A stretch of 64,000 nucleotides of DNA from Saccharopolyspora erythraea (GTDB taxonomy: Bacteria; Actinomycetota; Actinomycetes; Mycobacteriales; Pseudonocardiaceae), in NCBI RefSeq assembly GCF_018141105.1, contig NZ_CP054839.1, forward strand, positions 2,046,001-2,110,000. Direction: 5' to 3'. A program made the translations under genes and the position numbers. The stretch's first letter is position 1, and each line of letters begins with the position of its first letter. Of the stretch, positions 26,317 to 37,211 are shown one piece after another. Under the pieces are notes generated by a model. The model was not told the origin of the DNA, did no database searches, and worked only from the letters and a program-made list of their open reading frames with translations.

Positions 26317-27123
26317 GTGTTCACTGCGTTGGATTGGCCCGGTTTCGCTGACCTTTCCCTCGCGGGACTGCTCTTCCTCTGCGCGGCCGCCTTCCTGGCG
26401 GGTGCGGTCGACGCGATCGTCGGCGGCGGTGGGCTGATCCAGCTCCCCGCGATGCTGCTGCTGGTCCCCGGCGGCGAGGTGATCTACTCGCTCGCCACCA
26501 GCAAGATCGCCGCGGTCGCCGGCACCACCGCGGCCGCGCACACGTACGCGCGCAAGACGCCGATCGACTGGCGCAGTGCCCTTCCCATGGCGCTGGTGGC
26601 ACTCCTCGGGTCGCTGGGCGGCGCGATGTTCGCCGACGCGCTCCCGTCGTCGGTGCTGAACATCGTGGTGCTGGTCGCCCTGGTGCTCGTCGGCATCTAC
26701 ACCTGGCGCAAGCCGGATCTGGGTACCGCGCACGCGCCGCGGTTCCAGGCGCGCACGCAGGTCCTGGTGATGATCGCCGGCGGCGCGGTGATCGGCTTCT
26801 GGGACGGCATCGCGGGCCCCGGCACCGGATCCTTCCTCGTCTTCCTGCTGGTCGGCCTGGTCGGTTTCGCCTTCGTCGCCGCCTCGGCCACGTCGAAGAT
26901 CGTCAACGTCGCAACGAACGTCGGCGCGCTGGTGTTCTTCATCCCGGCGGGCAAGGTGCTCTGGGGGCTCGGGGTGCTGATGGCGGTCAGCAACATCACC
27001 GGCAGCGTGCTCGGCGCTCTCGTGGCCTCGCGGCGCGGGTCGGCATTCGTGCGCCGGGTGTTCCTCACCGTGGTCGTTGGCCTGGTGGCGAGCCTCGGCT
27101 GGAAGCTCGCGCTGGGCGGCTGA
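26317..27123 (+). CDS. TSUP (TauE/SafE) family membrane permease
   Basis: Integral membrane protein of 268 residues with about eight helices. The start is the GTG at 26317 (MFTALDWPGFADLSLAGLL). The family repeat appears twice: AGAVDAIVGGGGLIQLPAM with TSKIAAVAGTTAAA, and GFWDGIAGPGTGSFLVFLLV with TSKIVNVATNVGALV. Members export sulfite, sulfonates or organic anions; the substrate here is not indicated. It stands alone, divergent from rpsT. Confidence 0.9.
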   Translation: MFTALDWPGFADLSLAGLLFLCAAAFLAGAVDAIVGGGGLIQLPAMLLLVPGGEVIYSLATSKIAAVAGTTAAAHTYARKTPIDWRSALPMALVALLGSLGGAMFADALPSSVLNIVVLVALVLVGIYTWRKPDLGTAHAPRFQARTQVLVMIAGGAVIGFWDGIAGPGTGSFLVFLLVGLVGFAFVAASATSKIVNVATNVGALVFFIPAGKVLWGLGVLMAVSNITGSVLGALVASRRGSAFVRRVFLTVVVGLVASLGWKLALGG

Positions 27124-27500
27124 CGGGCCGACCGGCGTCGGGTGGCGGCTCGCGCTGAGGCGGCCCTGGCCGGGGCGGAGGCAGCCGGTGGCGTCCCCGT
27201 GAGGTGCGTCGGACTGCCAGCGGCGGAGGGCGGCGGGGAGCGGACGCGGTGGCTAGTGGCGGAGGCGGCGGCCAGTGGTCGCCGTGAGGTGCGTCGAGCC
27301 GCCGGTGGCGGAGGCGGCTGCCGGTAGCGGACGCGGTGGCCAGCGGCAGACCTGGCGGCCAGTGGCCTGCCGTGAGGTGTGCCGGACTGCCGGCAGTGGG
27401 GCGGCGGCCGCTGGCGCTGCCGTGAGGTGCGCCGGGCTGCCGACGGCGGGGCCGCACCGGGGCAGTGCCGGTGCAGGACATCGGGTCAGTGCAGGACATC
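27124..27500 (+). repeat. Degenerate GC-rich repeat tract before the cold-shock gene
   Basis: The motif CCGTGAGGTGCGYCGGRCTGCC recurs in degenerate form near 27197, 27283, 27369 and 27419, embedded in GGCGG/GGTGG-rich sequence. Near 27468-27501 the 17-mer GTCAGTGCAGGACATCG occurs exactly once and in near-copy beside it. All six frames are mostly open, so apparent reading frames are not evidence of genes. I see no gene between 27124 and 27791. Confidence 0.6.
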
Positions 27501-27516
27501 GAGCCGCAATTGGGCT

Positions 27517-27560
27517 CGCTCACCGTCGGTGAGCGCCCGTTCGGCGGTACCGCCGAACGG
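27517..27560. promoter_or_regulatory. Two adjacent perfect inverted repeats upstream of cspA
   Basis: CGCTCACC-GTC-GGTGAGCG lies at 27517-27535, and a perfect 24-bp palindrome with half-site CCGTTCGGCGGT lies at 27537-27560, one base away. They are 230-275 bp before the cold-shock start. They may be a terminator for upstream transcription, an operator, or part of the long leader; the sequence does not decide. Confidence 0.5.
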
Positions 27561-27782
27561 CCTCGCCGGGTCGCCGGGACGACGACACGCCGAAGGTCCG
27601 GCCGCGGGAATACGCGCGCGCGAGGTGTGGTTGTATAGGTCGGCCGTTTTTTGTGTTCGTGTTAGACACGCTCGCGAAAGTTGCGGGCGCGAATCTGTCC
27701 TCCTGCAAGCTGGAGAAGTTCGCCGTCTGGAATAGGCCCCGTCGGTCGCAGGGTGCGGCTGGCGGTACCCGGCATCTGTTAG

Positions 27783-27995
<213 letters not shown>

Positions 27996-28023
27996 GTGCG
28001 GTGACGTCTCGCTGAGACGCTCG

Positions 28024-28057
28024 ACGAGCCCCCTGCCCGGCCGGGCAGGGGGCTCGT
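28024..28057 (+). terminator. Terminator hairpin after cspA
   Basis: A perfect 34-bp inverted repeat: the 17-bp half ACGAGCCCCCTGCCCGG is followed directly by its complement and then TTCG. It starts about 30 bp past the cspA stop. The T tract is short but the stem is very stable. Confidence 0.8.
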
Positions 28058-28288
28058 TCGCGTCGTGATCGAGATCGCGTTCCGCGGCGCGCCCCCGCGC
28101 GGGTAGCGTCGGCCGCCGGTTGTGCCTAGGGTTCCGCTCCCGCTCCGCCACGCACCCGACAACCAGGAGCGGCGAGGACCGGTCCGAGCGGCACTGATGA
28201 GCACCGCGGGACGTGCTCACACATCTGACGGGACAAAAGCCTGGAGGAACCTCGACGTCGCGCGCCCGCGCGACGCGGAAGGGTTCCC

Positions 28289-29152
28289 GTGGGCCTGGTC
28301 GCCGTCCTGCTCGTCGTCGCCGCGGCATTCGCGCACGCGGGCTGGAACTTCTTCGCCAAGCGCGCCGGTTCGGGCGGTGCCGCCTTCGTCTGGCTGGGTG
28401 CCGCGTGCTCGGCGGTCCTCTACCTGCCGGTCATGGCGGTGTCACTGTGGTGGACGGGCCTGCCCGCGCCGAACATCGGACTGCTCGCCGTCGTCGTGAG
28501 CGCGCTGCTGCACGTCGGGTACTTCGTGCTGTTGCAGCGCGGCTACTCGGTGGGAGACATGTCGGTGGTGTACCCGCTGGCCAGGGGCACCGGGCCGATG
28601 CTCTCGATGGTCATCGCCGTGGTGTTGCTCCACGAACGGCCAGGGCTGCTGGGCGTGCTCGGCGGCCTGCTGGTCGTGGCGGGCGTGCTCGTCATCGGCC
28701 TCTCCGACGGGGTGCCGCGATCGGCGGCGAGTCTCACCGGCGTCGGTTTCGGCCTGCTCACCGGGGCTCTCATCGCGCTCTACACGGTCTGGGACGCCTA
28801 CGCCGTCACCGCGCTGGCGCTCCCGCCGCTGCTGTTCGACTGGGCGAACAACGCCATGCGAGCGCTGGTGCTGTCGCCGTACGCGGCGCGGCAGCGGAGC
28901 GCGGTGGCCGAGATCTGGACGCGGTACCGGCGCGAGGTGCTGGCCGTGGCGCTGCTGTCGCCGCTGGCCTACATCCTGGTGCTGTTCGCCATGCGCCTCG
29001 CGCCGGTCAGCCTGGTCGCGCCCGCCAGGGAGCTGAGCATCGTGCTCGCCGGACTGCTCGCGTGGCGGGTGCTCGGCGAGGCCCAGCCCGGACGGCGGCT
29101 CGCCGGTGCGGTGGTAGTGCTCACCGGGGTGGTGTTGCTGGGCTTCGCCTGA
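28289..29152 (+). CDS. EamA/DMT-family transporter
   Basis: Ten-helix membrane protein of 287 residues from a GTG start (MGLVAVLLVVAAAFAHAGWN). Two EamA repeats are evident: AHAGWNFFAKRAGSGG with VVYPLARGTGPMLSMVIAVVLLHERP, and the second ending LVAPARELSIVLAGLLAWRVLGE. The substrate is unknown; relatives export amino acids or small metabolites. It is followed 25 bp later by a VOC gene that may be cotranscribed. Confidence 0.9.
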   Translation: MGLVAVLLVVAAAFAHAGWNFFAKRAGSGGAAFVWLGAACSAVLYLPVMAVSLWWTGLPAPNIGLLAVVVSALLHVGYFVLLQRGYSVGDMSVVYPLARGTGPMLSMVIAVVLLHERPGLLGVLGGLLVVAGVLVIGLSDGVPRSAASLTGVGFGLLTGALIALYTVWDAYAVTALALPPLLFDWANNAMRALVLSPYAARQRSAVAEIWTRYRREVLAVALLSPLAYILVLFAMRLAPVSLVAPARELSIVLAGLLAWRVLGEAQPGRRLAGAVVVLTGVVLLGFA

Positions 29153-29177
29153 CCGCGGGAGCGGGTACAAAAAGCAC

Positions 29178-29558
29178 ATGGAGATCTTGAACAGCAGGCT
29201 GATCTTGCGCCCCCTGGACCCGGAGCGCTCGCTGCGGTTCTACCGGGACGTCCTCGGACTGGCGATCTGCCGCGAGTTCCCCGGCGGCACGGTGTTCTTC
29301 CTCGGGCAGGGCTTCCTGGAGCTCTCCGGGCAGGGGGAGCAGGGGCCGGGCCCCGACCAGGTGCTGTGGTTGCAGGTGCGCGATGTCCGGACGGAGTTCA
29401 AGCAGCTGCGCGAGCAGGGCGTGCGGGTGATCGCCGAGCCCGATCGGCGGCCGTGGGGACTCGACGAGGCGTGGATCGCCGACCCGGACGGCATGCCGAT
29501 CGTGCTGGTCGAGGTTCCCGCCGACCACCCGATGCGCAAGGACGTACGCGACCTCTAG
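29178..29558 (+). CDS. VOC (glyoxalase/bleomycin-resistance fold) protein
   Basis: Metal-dependent or binding protein of 126 residues with two beta-alpha-beta-beta-beta modules. Visible features are LDPERSLRFYRDVLGLAICRE and WGLDEAWIADPDGMPIVLVE, with glutamate and asparagine/aspartate positions typical of the superfamily. The substrate is not deducible; VOC proteins include dioxygenases, isomerases and antibiotic-binding proteins. It sits directly after the EamA transporter. Confidence 0.85.
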   Translation: MEILNSRLILRPLDPERSLRFYRDVLGLAICREFPGGTVFFLGQGFLELSGQGEQGPGPDQVLWLQVRDVRTEFKQLREQGVRVIAEPDRRPWGLDEAWIADPDGMPIVLVEVPADHPMRKDVRDL

Positions 29559-29677
29559 CGAATCGCGGCCGAGGATTCCGGGAGCCATGACGGTGCGCCC
29601 GCGTGCCTCGTCGCCGCCAAGGCAACGACCGGGCGCCACCTCCGGCCGCCGGGAGCCGGCGGCCGGGGGTAGCCGCC

Positions 29678-30280
29678 TCACACGGTCGCGCGGCGGGCTC
29701 GGAGCTGGGCCTGCGGTGGTGCGGCACGGCCCGGCGGCTCCCACGCCCAGGTCTGGACCTCGTCGAACCCCGCCTCGCGGGCGTCGCGGGACAGTCCCGC
29801 GCGTCCGCCGGGCAGCCAGCGTTCGTGCGTGGACACCAGCAGCAGTCCGCCCGGCCGCAGCACCCGGTGCAGCTCCGCCAGCGCGATCGCCCGGTCGGGC
29901 CAGAGCTGCGCGTTGTTCACCGACAGGACGACGTCGCAGGAGACGTCCGGCAGGCTGGTGTCCTCGGCCGTCGCGTCCCGCAGCTCGACCTTCCCGGCCG
30001 CGACCAGCGACGCGCAGCGCTGAGCGGCCGACCTGCGCATCCGTTCCGACGGCTCGACGCCCACCGCCCAGGCGGCCCGCTCACCCGCCGCGAGCAGGCC
30101 GACACCGGGACCGGGACCGATGACGGCCACCCGCTCGTCGCCGCTCAGCCGCGCGAGTTCCACCACCTGGAGTTCGGTGGCCGCGTTGGTGCGCGCCATG
30201 AGCACCCCGCCCAGCCTGCCGAGGATGCCGCGCGGGTGCCCGAACGCCGTGTCCAGGACATGTGTGTCGAAACCGCTCAT
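29678..30280 (-). CDS. Class I SAM-dependent methyltransferase
   Basis: 200 residues from ATG 30280 (MSGFDTHVLDTAFGHPRGIL). The SAM-binding motif I reads VAVIGPGPGVGLLAAG, with acidic residue in GVEPSERM, motif II in DVVLSVNNAQLWP and motif III in LHRVLRPGGLLLVSTHE. This is the Methyltransf_11/25 arrangement of small-molecule methyltransferases. The target is unknown. It is divergent from lepA by 137 bp. Confidence 0.87.
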   Translation of the reverse strand: MSGFDTHVLDTAFGHPRGILGRLGGVLMARTNAATELQVVELARLSGDERVAVIGPGPGVGLLAAGERAAWAVGVEPSERMRRSAAQRCASLVAAGKVELRDATAEDTSLPDVSCDVVLSVNNAQLWPDRAIALAELHRVLRPGGLLLVSTHERWLPGGRAGLSRDAREAGFDEVQTWAWEPPGRAAPPQAQLRARRATV

Positions 30281-30417
30281 AGCACCAGCACACACCGGCG
30301 CGGGCGCGCTCACATCGGGGAAGACCCGGAGTTGGACATCGAGCACCCGCGGTGGCGTGGGACCATGGAGTGAATCCGCACGAGCTTCCCGCACGGACCA
30401 CCCGCAAGGAACACTGA

Positions 30418-32271
30418 GTGAGCAGCTTCGCCGACACCACGTTCACGCCCCCGGAGCGCATCCGGAACTTCTGCATCATCGCCCACATCGACCACGGCAA
30501 GTCGACCTTGGCCGACCGGATGTTGCAGCTCACGGGGGTGCTCGACGAGCGCGCCTACCGGGACCAGTACCTCGACCGGATGGACATCGAGCGCGAGCGC
30601 GGCATCACGATCAAGGCGCAGAACGTGCGGCTGCCGTGGGAGGTCGACGGCACCGAGCACGTCCTGCACATGATCGACACCCCCGGCCACGTGGACTTCA
30701 CCTACGAGGTGAGCCGGTCGCTGGCGGCGTGCGAGGGCGCGATCCTGCTGGTCGACGCCGCGCAGGGCATCGAGGCGCAGACGCTGGCCAACCTGTACCT
30801 GGCGATGGAGCACGACCTGCAGATCGTGCCGGTGCTCAACAAGATCGACCTGCCCGCCGCCGAGCCGGAGAAGTACGCCGCGGAGCTCGCGCACATCATC
30901 GGCTGCGAGCCCTCCGACGTCCTGCGGGTGTCGGCCAAGACCGGCGAGGGCGTCAGCGACGTGCTCGACGAGGTCGTCCGGCAGGTGCCCGCGCCGGAGG
31001 GCGAGCACGACTCCCCGCCGCGCGCGATGATCTTCGACTCGGTCTACGACACCTACCGCGGCGTGGTCACCTACATCCGGGTCGTCGACGGCCGCATCAC
31101 CCCGCGCCAGCGGATCCGGATGATGTCCACCGGCGCCACCCACGAGCTGCTGGAGGTCGGGATCATCTCGCCCGACCCGAAGGTGTCGAAGGGCCTCGGC
31201 GTCGGCGAGGTCGGCTACCTCATCACCGGTGTGAAGGACGTGCGCCAGTCCAAGGTCGGCGACACCGTCACCGCCGAGAAGGGCGGCGCGAAGCGGGCGC
31301 TGAGCGGCTACCGCGAGCCCCAGCCGATGGTGTACTCGGGCCTGTACCCGATGGACGGCTCGGACTACCCGCTGCTGCGCGAGGCGCTGGACAAGCTGCA
31401 GCTCAACGACGCGGCGCTGACCTACGAGCCGGAGACCTCCGGCGCGCTGGGCTTCGGCTTCCGCTGCGGCTTCCTGGGCCTGCTGCACCTGGAGATCACC
31501 CGCGACCGGCTGGAGCGGGAGTTCAACCTCAGCCTCATCTCGACCGCCCCGAACGTCGTCTACCACGTGCGGATGGAGGACGGCTCCGAGGAGGAGGTCA
31601 CCAACCCCTCGGACTGGCCGGAGGGCAAGATCGGGGAGGTCCACGAGCCGATCGCCAAGTGCACGGTGATCGCGCCCTCGGAGTTCGTCGGCACGATCAT
31701 GGAGTTGTGCCAGGGCAGGCGCGGCCAGCTCAACGGCATGGACTACCTGTCGGAGAGCCGGGTCGAGCTGCGCTACACGCTGCCGCTGGCCGAGATCGTG
31801 TTCGACTTCTTCGACCAGCTCAAGTCCCGCACCCGCGGCTACGCGTCGATGGACTACGAGGAGGCCGGGACCCAGGCGTCCAACCTGGTCAAGGTCGACA
31901 TCCTGCTACAGGGCGAGCCGGTGGACGCCTTCAGCGCGATCGTGCACCGCGACGCCGCCTACGCCTACGGCACGAAGATGGCGACCAAGCTGCGCGAGCT
32001 GATCCCGCGCCAGCAGTTCGAGGTGCCCATCCAGGCTGCCATCGGCTCTCGGATCATCGCCCGGGAGACCATCCGCGCGATCCGCAAGGACGTCCTCGCC
32101 AAGTGCTACGGCGGTGACATCAGCCGGAAGCGCAAGCTGCTGGAGAAGCAGAAGGAAGGCAAGAAGCGGATGAAGACCATCGGCCGCGTCGAGGTCCCGC
32201 AGGAAGCCTTCGTCGCCGCGCTCTCGACCGACGAGGGCGGCAAGGACGACAAGGGCAAGGGCAAGAAGTAG
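30418..32271 (+). CDS. lepA: Elongation factor 4 (back-translocating GTPase LepA)
   Basis: Ribosomal GTPase of 617 residues that acts on stalled or mistranslocated ribosomes and in initiation. The GTG start is at 30418. G motifs are [37 protein letters not shown] and SAKTG. Domains II-V follow, with [17 protein letters not shown] and the LepA-specific C-terminal domain ending [20 protein letters not shown] lysine-rich tail ([11 protein letters not shown]) extends slightly past the usual end. Confidence 0.97.
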   Translation: MSSFADTTFTPPERIRNFCIIAHIDHGKSTLADRMLQLTGVLDERAYRDQYLDRMDIERERGITIKAQNVRLPWEVDGTEHVLHMIDTPGHVDFTYEVSRSLAACEGAILLVDAAQGIEAQTLANLYLAMEHDLQIVPVLNKIDLPAAEPEKYAAELAHIIGCEPSDVLRVSAKTGEGVSDVLDEVVRQVPAPEGEHDSPPRAMIFDSVYDTYRGVVTYIRVVDGRITPRQRIRMMSTGATHELLEVGIISPDPKVSKGLGVGEVGYLITGVKDVRQSKVGDTVTAEKGGAKRALSGYREPQPMVYSGLYPMDGSDYPLLREALDKLQLNDAALTYEPETSGALGFGFRCGFLGLLHLEITRDRLEREFNLSLISTAPNVVYHVRMEDGSEEEVTNPSDWPEGKIGEVHEPIAKCTVIAPSEFVGTIMELCQGRRGQLNGMDYLSESRVELRYTLPLAEIVFDFFDQLKSRTRGYASMDYEEAGTQASNLVKVDILLQGEPVDAFSAIVHRDAAYAYGTKMATKLRELIPRQQFEVPIQAAIGSRIIARETIRAIRKDVLAKCYGGDISRKRKLLEKQKEGKKRMKTIGRVEVPQEAFVAALSTDEGGKDDKGKGKK

Positions 32272-32345
32272 CGCAGCGTGCTCGGCTGGTAACTCTCTGT
32301 CGGTGCCGTCTGGTTGACTTTCCGTCGATCAGAAAGGAGGGCACC

Positions 32346-32927
32346 ATGGCAATCATGGCAGCGGAGTCCGGTTCGCACGGCATCGTCCAAGGTCGCCCGT
32401 TCACGGTGTACGACCTGGAGGCGATGCCCGATGACGGCAACCGGTACGAGCTCCTCGACGGGATGCTCCTCGTGACCCCGGCACCGGGGCTGAAGCACCA
32501 GAAGTTCGCCTACCGCTTGTACCGGATACTCGAGGACGCCGTTCCAGACCATCTCGACGTGGTGGGAGCGCCGTTTGCGGTCCGCGCATCGGTGAACACC
32601 GAGCTCCAACCGGATGTGCTGGTGGCCCGGGACGAAGACCTCACTGAGGCGAACCTGCCGGTCGCGCCAGTGCTGGCCGTCGAGGTGCTGTCGCCGAGTA
32701 CGCGGCTGTACGACCTGAACTCCAAGAAGGCGGCCTACGAACGGCTCGGAGTGCAGAGCTACTGGGTGATCGACCCGGCGATCCCGCGTCTGACCGCGTT
32801 CGAGCTCGACGACTCCGGGGAGTACGAGCTGATCGCCAAGGTCAGCGGCCCGGAAGCGTTCGAAGCCGAACATCCGTTCAAGGTCCGGGTCGTGCCTGCT
32901 GAGCTGATGCCTTCGCAGCGGCGCTGA
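32346..32927 (+). CDS. Uma2-family (DUF820) PD-(D/E)XK protein
   Basis: 193 residues from ATG 32346 behind AAAGGAGG. The fold is the restriction-endonuclease-like Uma2 family: YDLEAMPDDGNRYELLDGML, the catalytic-type aspartate in ELQPDVLVARDED, then VLAVEVLSPSTRLYDLNSKKAAYERLGV with the E-x-L and lysine of the PD-(D/E)XK site, and YWVIDP. The family is expanded in cyanobacteria and actinomycetes; its biological role is unknown. A second member lies at 47215. Confidence 0.87.
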   Translation: MAIMAAESGSHGIVQGRPFTVYDLEAMPDDGNRYELLDGMLLVTPAPGLKHQKFAYRLYRILEDAVPDHLDVVGAPFAVRASVNTELQPDVLVARDEDLTEANLPVAPVLAVEVLSPSTRLYDLNSKKAAYERLGVQSYWVIDPAIPRLTAFELDDSGEYELIAKVSGPEAFEAEHPFKVRVVPAELMPSQRR

Positions 32928-32960
32928 CCGGGTGAACCGGCAGCCGTGGCGGCTGCCGGC

Positions 32961-34427
32961 TCAGCCCTGGTGGGCGTCCAGGAACGCGTAGACGTCGGCT
33001 TCGTCGACGCCGGGGAAGGTGTCCGAGGGCAGGGCGGCGAGCACGTGGGAGTGCGCCCGCGCCGAGGGCCACACCATGCCCTGCCAGCGGTTGGCCAGCT
33101 CGGCGGGCGGGCGCTGGCAGCACTCGCCGTTCGGGCAGGACGACTTGGAGTGGTTGGTGGTGTCCCGCCCGCGGAACCACCTCGACTCGGTGTAGGGCAC
33201 GCCCAGCGTGATGGCGAAGTCCCGGCCCCGGCTGGGGTCGACGTGGGCGACGCACCAGTGGGTGGCGCCGGGCTTGTCGGTGTACTGGTAGTAGGTCGAG
33301 TACCGGTCGGGGGAGGCGAACACCTGCCGGCCCGCCCAGTGCCGGCACATCCGCTGGCCCTCGATCGCCCCCGACGGATCGCTGGGGAAGACCAGCCCGT
33401 CGTTCTCGTAGGCCTTGTAGATGATGCCGGTCTCGTCGTTGCGCACGAAGTGGCACACCAGGTCGAGGTACTCGGTGGCGAGGTTGGTGAAGCGGTGCGC
33501 GGCCATCTCGTAGGACACCGAGAAGACGTCGCGCAGGTCCTCCACAGCCAGGTCGCGGTCCTGCTTGGCCTGGCGCAGGAAGCTCGCCGCCGCCTTCTCC
33601 GGCACCAGCACCGCCGCGGCGAAGTAGTTGGCCTCGACCCGCTGGCGCAGGAAGTCGGCGAAGTCCCGCGGCTGGCTGTGACCGAGCGTGAGGTGCCCCA
33701 GGGTCTGCAGCAGGATCGTGCGGGGGCTGTGCATGCCCAGCGACTCCCGGCGCAGGAAGATGCGGTGGTGGCGCAGGTCGGTCACCGACCGCACCGAGCG
33801 CGGGAGGTCGTTGACGAACCGCAGCCCGTAGCCCAGGTGGGTGGCGATGGACTGGATGACGCCCTCGGACAGCGCCCCGCCGTGGTAGCCGACCTTGTCC
33901 AGGATGCCGGCCGCCGCCTTCTCGATCTCCGGGAAGTAGTTGCCGTGCTCGCGCATGGTGCGCCGCAGCTCCGCGTTGGCCTTGCGGGCCTCCTCCGGCG
34001 TGGCGACCTGCTTGTTCTCCCGCCGCTTGAGCTCGTCGTACAGGCCCAGCACGTGCTCCAGCGCCTCGGTGGGCACCCGCTTGCCCACCTTCAGCGGGGG
34101 CAGCGACAGCCGCTGGTACAGCGGGTCGAGCTGGGCCTGCTCGACCGCGATCTCCAGCTCGGCGCGCCGGTTCGGCGGCTTCTTGGACATCAGTTCATCG
34201 ACCGAGCTGCCCAGCGCTTCGGCGAGCGAGCGCAGCAGCGACAGCTTCGGCTCCCGGTGGCCGTTCTCCAGCAGGGAGAGCTGCGAGGGAGCCCGGCCGA
34301 CGCGTTCGCCCAGCTCGACGAGGGTCAGACCGGCCGCCCGGCGCAGGTGGCGCAGGCGTTGACCGAAGACCAGAAGGTCCTGGTCGGTAGAAAAATTACG
34401 GTCTTCTTCGGCGATGAACTCCGGCAT
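32961..34427 (-). CDS. ramB: RamB-like regulator of acetate metabolism (XRE HTH, IrrE-like and ScfR domains)
   Basis: 488 residues. An XRE HTH lies at about 22-78 (FGQRLRHLRRAAGLTLVELG ... LSLLENGHREPKLSLLRSLAEALG). A middle domain resembles ImmA/IrrE peptidases with the metal motif reduced (LQTLGHLTLGHS). The C-terminal half is the ScfR/DUF2083 domain with clustered cysteines (SSCPNGECCQRP). In Corynebacterium and Mycobacterium, RamB controls isocitrate lyase. Here it is divergent from aceA with a 119-bp gap containing an AT-rich dyad, which fits the same control. Confidence 0.93.
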   Translation of the reverse strand: MPEFIAEEDRNFSTDQDLLVFGQRLRHLRRAAGLTLVELGERVGRAPSQLSLLENGHREPKLSLLRSLAEALGSSVDELMSKKPPNRRAELEIAVEQAQLDPLYQRLSLPPLKVGKRVPTEALEHVLGLYDELKRRENKQVATPEEARKANAELRRTMREHGNYFPEIEKAAAGILDKVGYHGGALSEGVIQSIATHLGYGLRFVNDLPRSVRSVTDLRHHRIFLRRESLGMHSPRTILLQTLGHLTLGHSQPRDFADFLRQRVEANYFAAAVLVPEKAAASFLRQAKQDRDLAVEDLRDVFSVSYEMAAHRFTNLATEYLDLVCHFVRNDETGIIYKAYENDGLVFPSDPSGAIEGQRMCRHWAGRQVFASPDRYSTYYQYTDKPGATHWCVAHVDPSRGRDFAITLGVPYTESRWFRGRDTTNHSKSSCPNGECCQRPPAELANRWQGMVWPSARAHSHVLAALPSDTFPGVDEADVYAFLDAHQG

Positions 34428-34444
34428 GGGGTTGATGCTAGCAG

Positions 34445-34460
34445 AAATATCGCGAAATTT
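34445..34460. promoter_or_regulatory. AT-rich dyad between ramB and aceA, candidate RamB operator
   Basis: AAATATCGCGAAATTT is a 16-bp dyad with one mismatched pair, unusually AT-rich for this genome, in the 119-bp divergent region. It vaguely resembles the A/T-flanked GC core of reported RamB sites, but I cannot confirm a match. Confidence 0.4.
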
Positions 34461-34546
34461 ACCACGGAATTCTTCTACTCTTTTGGTCTTGGGCGTCCAA
34501 CACTGGAGACATCACGCCGCGAGAGCCACCCTGAAAGGTGAACATC

Positions 34547-35854
<1,308 letters not shown>

Positions 35855-35874
35855 TCCAGGCGGCGTGAAAGACC

Positions 35875-35905
35875 GTGGGCCGCCCGCCCAGCCAGGGCGG
35901 CCCAC
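35875..35905 (+). terminator. Hairpin after aceA
   Basis: GTGGGCCGCC (35875-35884) pairs perfectly with GGCGGCCCAC (35896-35905). It begins 21 bp after the aceA stop and has no T tract. Confidence 0.6.
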
Positions 35906-35959
35906 CCCAGACGCACCAGCGGCCCTGTGGCGGGGTGTCGGATGAAACGCGATGGTGCG

Positions 35960-36000
35960 AGTGGGCGGGAACCCAGGCGTCGGGTTCCCGCCCACTTTTT
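35960..36000 (+). terminator. Strong rho-independent terminator between aceA and the downstream gene
   Basis: AGTGGGCGGGAACCC (35960-35974) pairs with GGGTTCCCGCCCACT (35982-35996), a 15-bp perfect stem followed by TTTT. Together with the preceding hairpin it isolates aceA. Confidence 0.88.
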
Positions 36001-36107
36001 CATGCGTGCCAACGCAAAAGACCCCGCCAGCGGGCGTCTTGGAGGTCACCTGTGGGCTTCACGACGGAGTGCTGCGTCCCCCGTGGGGCGGGGATAGTGT
36101 GCGGGGC

Positions 36108-37157
36108 ATGATCGCAGAGCGAGCGGTGCCGGTGATCGCCGCGCCGATGGCGGGCGGCATCTCGACCCCGGAGCTGGCGGCGGCGGTGAGCTCCGCGGGT
36201 GGTTTCGGTTTCCTGGCCGCCGGATACCTGACCGAGGAAGCGCTGGGCGTGCAGGTCGCCCGCGTCCGCGAACTCACCGACGAGCCGTTCGGGGTCAACC
36301 TCTTCGTGCCCGGTGAGCGCCGCGATGTCGACCTCGACGCCTATCGGGCCGCGGTCGACGAGGAGGCCGGCCGCTACGGCGTGCGGGCGGGCACCGGGCA
36401 CTGGGACGACGACCTCTACCAGGCGAAGGTGGAGCTCGTGCTGCAACAGCGGGTGCCGGTGGCCTCGTTCACCTTCGGCGCACCGGAGAAGTCCACCGTG
36501 GACCGGTTGCACGAGGCGGGGACCGAAGTGGTCGTGACCGTCACGACGCCGCAGGAGGCGCGCATCGCCGCCGACCTCGGTGCCGACCTGCTGTGCGTGC
36601 AGGGCTTCGAGGCGGGCGGGCACCGCGCGACGTTCGAGGACGACGGCCGGTCCCCCGGAGGCGGCCCGCTCTACGGGCTGCTGGCCGCGCTCAGGACCGT
36701 CTCCGCCGAGGTCGACCTGCCGCTGGTCGCCACCGGCGGCCTGGTGCACGGCGCCGACGTGGCCGCGGTGCTCTCGGCAGGTGCGGTGGCAGCTCAGCTC
36801 GGCACCGCGTTCCTGGTGTGCGAGGAGGCGGGCACCCAGACGACCCAGCGGACGGCGATCGCCGCCGGCAACCGCGAGACCGCGCTGACCAGGGCTTTCA
36901 GTGGCCGTCCGGCGCGCGGGCTGGTGAACCGGTTCCTCGCCGAGCACAGCGCCGACGCGCCCGCGGCTTACCCGCAGCTGCACAACCTGACCAAGCCGAT
37001 GCGCGGCGCCGCGGGCAAGGCCGGCGACCCGGAGGCCATGTCGCTGTGGGCGGGCCAGACCTACGCCCAGGCGCGCCCGACGACCGCCGCCGAACTGGTG
37101 CGGTTGCTGACCGACGAGGCCCGAGAGGCGCTGGACTCGGCCAGCCGCCGGCTGTGA
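36108..37157 (+). CDS. Nitronate monooxygenase / 2-nitropropane dioxygenase-like flavoprotein
   Basis: FMN-dependent TIM-barrel enzyme of 349 residues (MIAERAVPVIAAPMAGGIST). The barrel shows IAAPMAGG, GFGFLAAGYLT, FGVNLFVPG, VCVQGFEAGGHR-like segment (LLCVQGFEAGGHRATF) and VATGGLVHGADVAAVLSAGAVAAQLGTAFL, the phosphate-binding part. The histidine in EAGGH corresponds to the catalytic base of this family. Physiological substrate is probably a toxic nitronate, but related members are annotated broadly as NAD(P)H-dependent flavin oxidoreductases. Confidence 0.88.
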   Translation: MIAERAVPVIAAPMAGGISTPELAAAVSSAGGFGFLAAGYLTEEALGVQVARVRELTDEPFGVNLFVPGERRDVDLDAYRAAVDEEAGRYGVRAGTGHWDDDLYQAKVELVLQQRVPVASFTFGAPEKSTVDRLHEAGTEVVVTVTTPQEARIAADLGADLLCVQGFEAGGHRATFEDDGRSPGGGPLYGLLAALRTVSAEVDLPLVATGGLVHGADVAAVLSAGAVAAQLGTAFLVCEEAGTQTTQRTAIAAGNRETALTRAFSGRPARGLVNRFLAEHSADAPAAYPQLHNLTKPMRGAAGKAGDPEAMSLWAGQTYAQARPTTAAELVRLLTDEAREALDSASRRL

Positions 37158-37211
37158 GGTCGAGCGAAAAGCGCTTGCCCGCACGCCTCACCCAGCGGCT
37201 ACGTTGACCCG

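Noticed and set aside
29587-30373. Plus-strand frames opposite the methyltransferase gene
   Set aside because: They overlap a gene with clear SAM-binding motifs and contain only proline/arginine-rich sequence.
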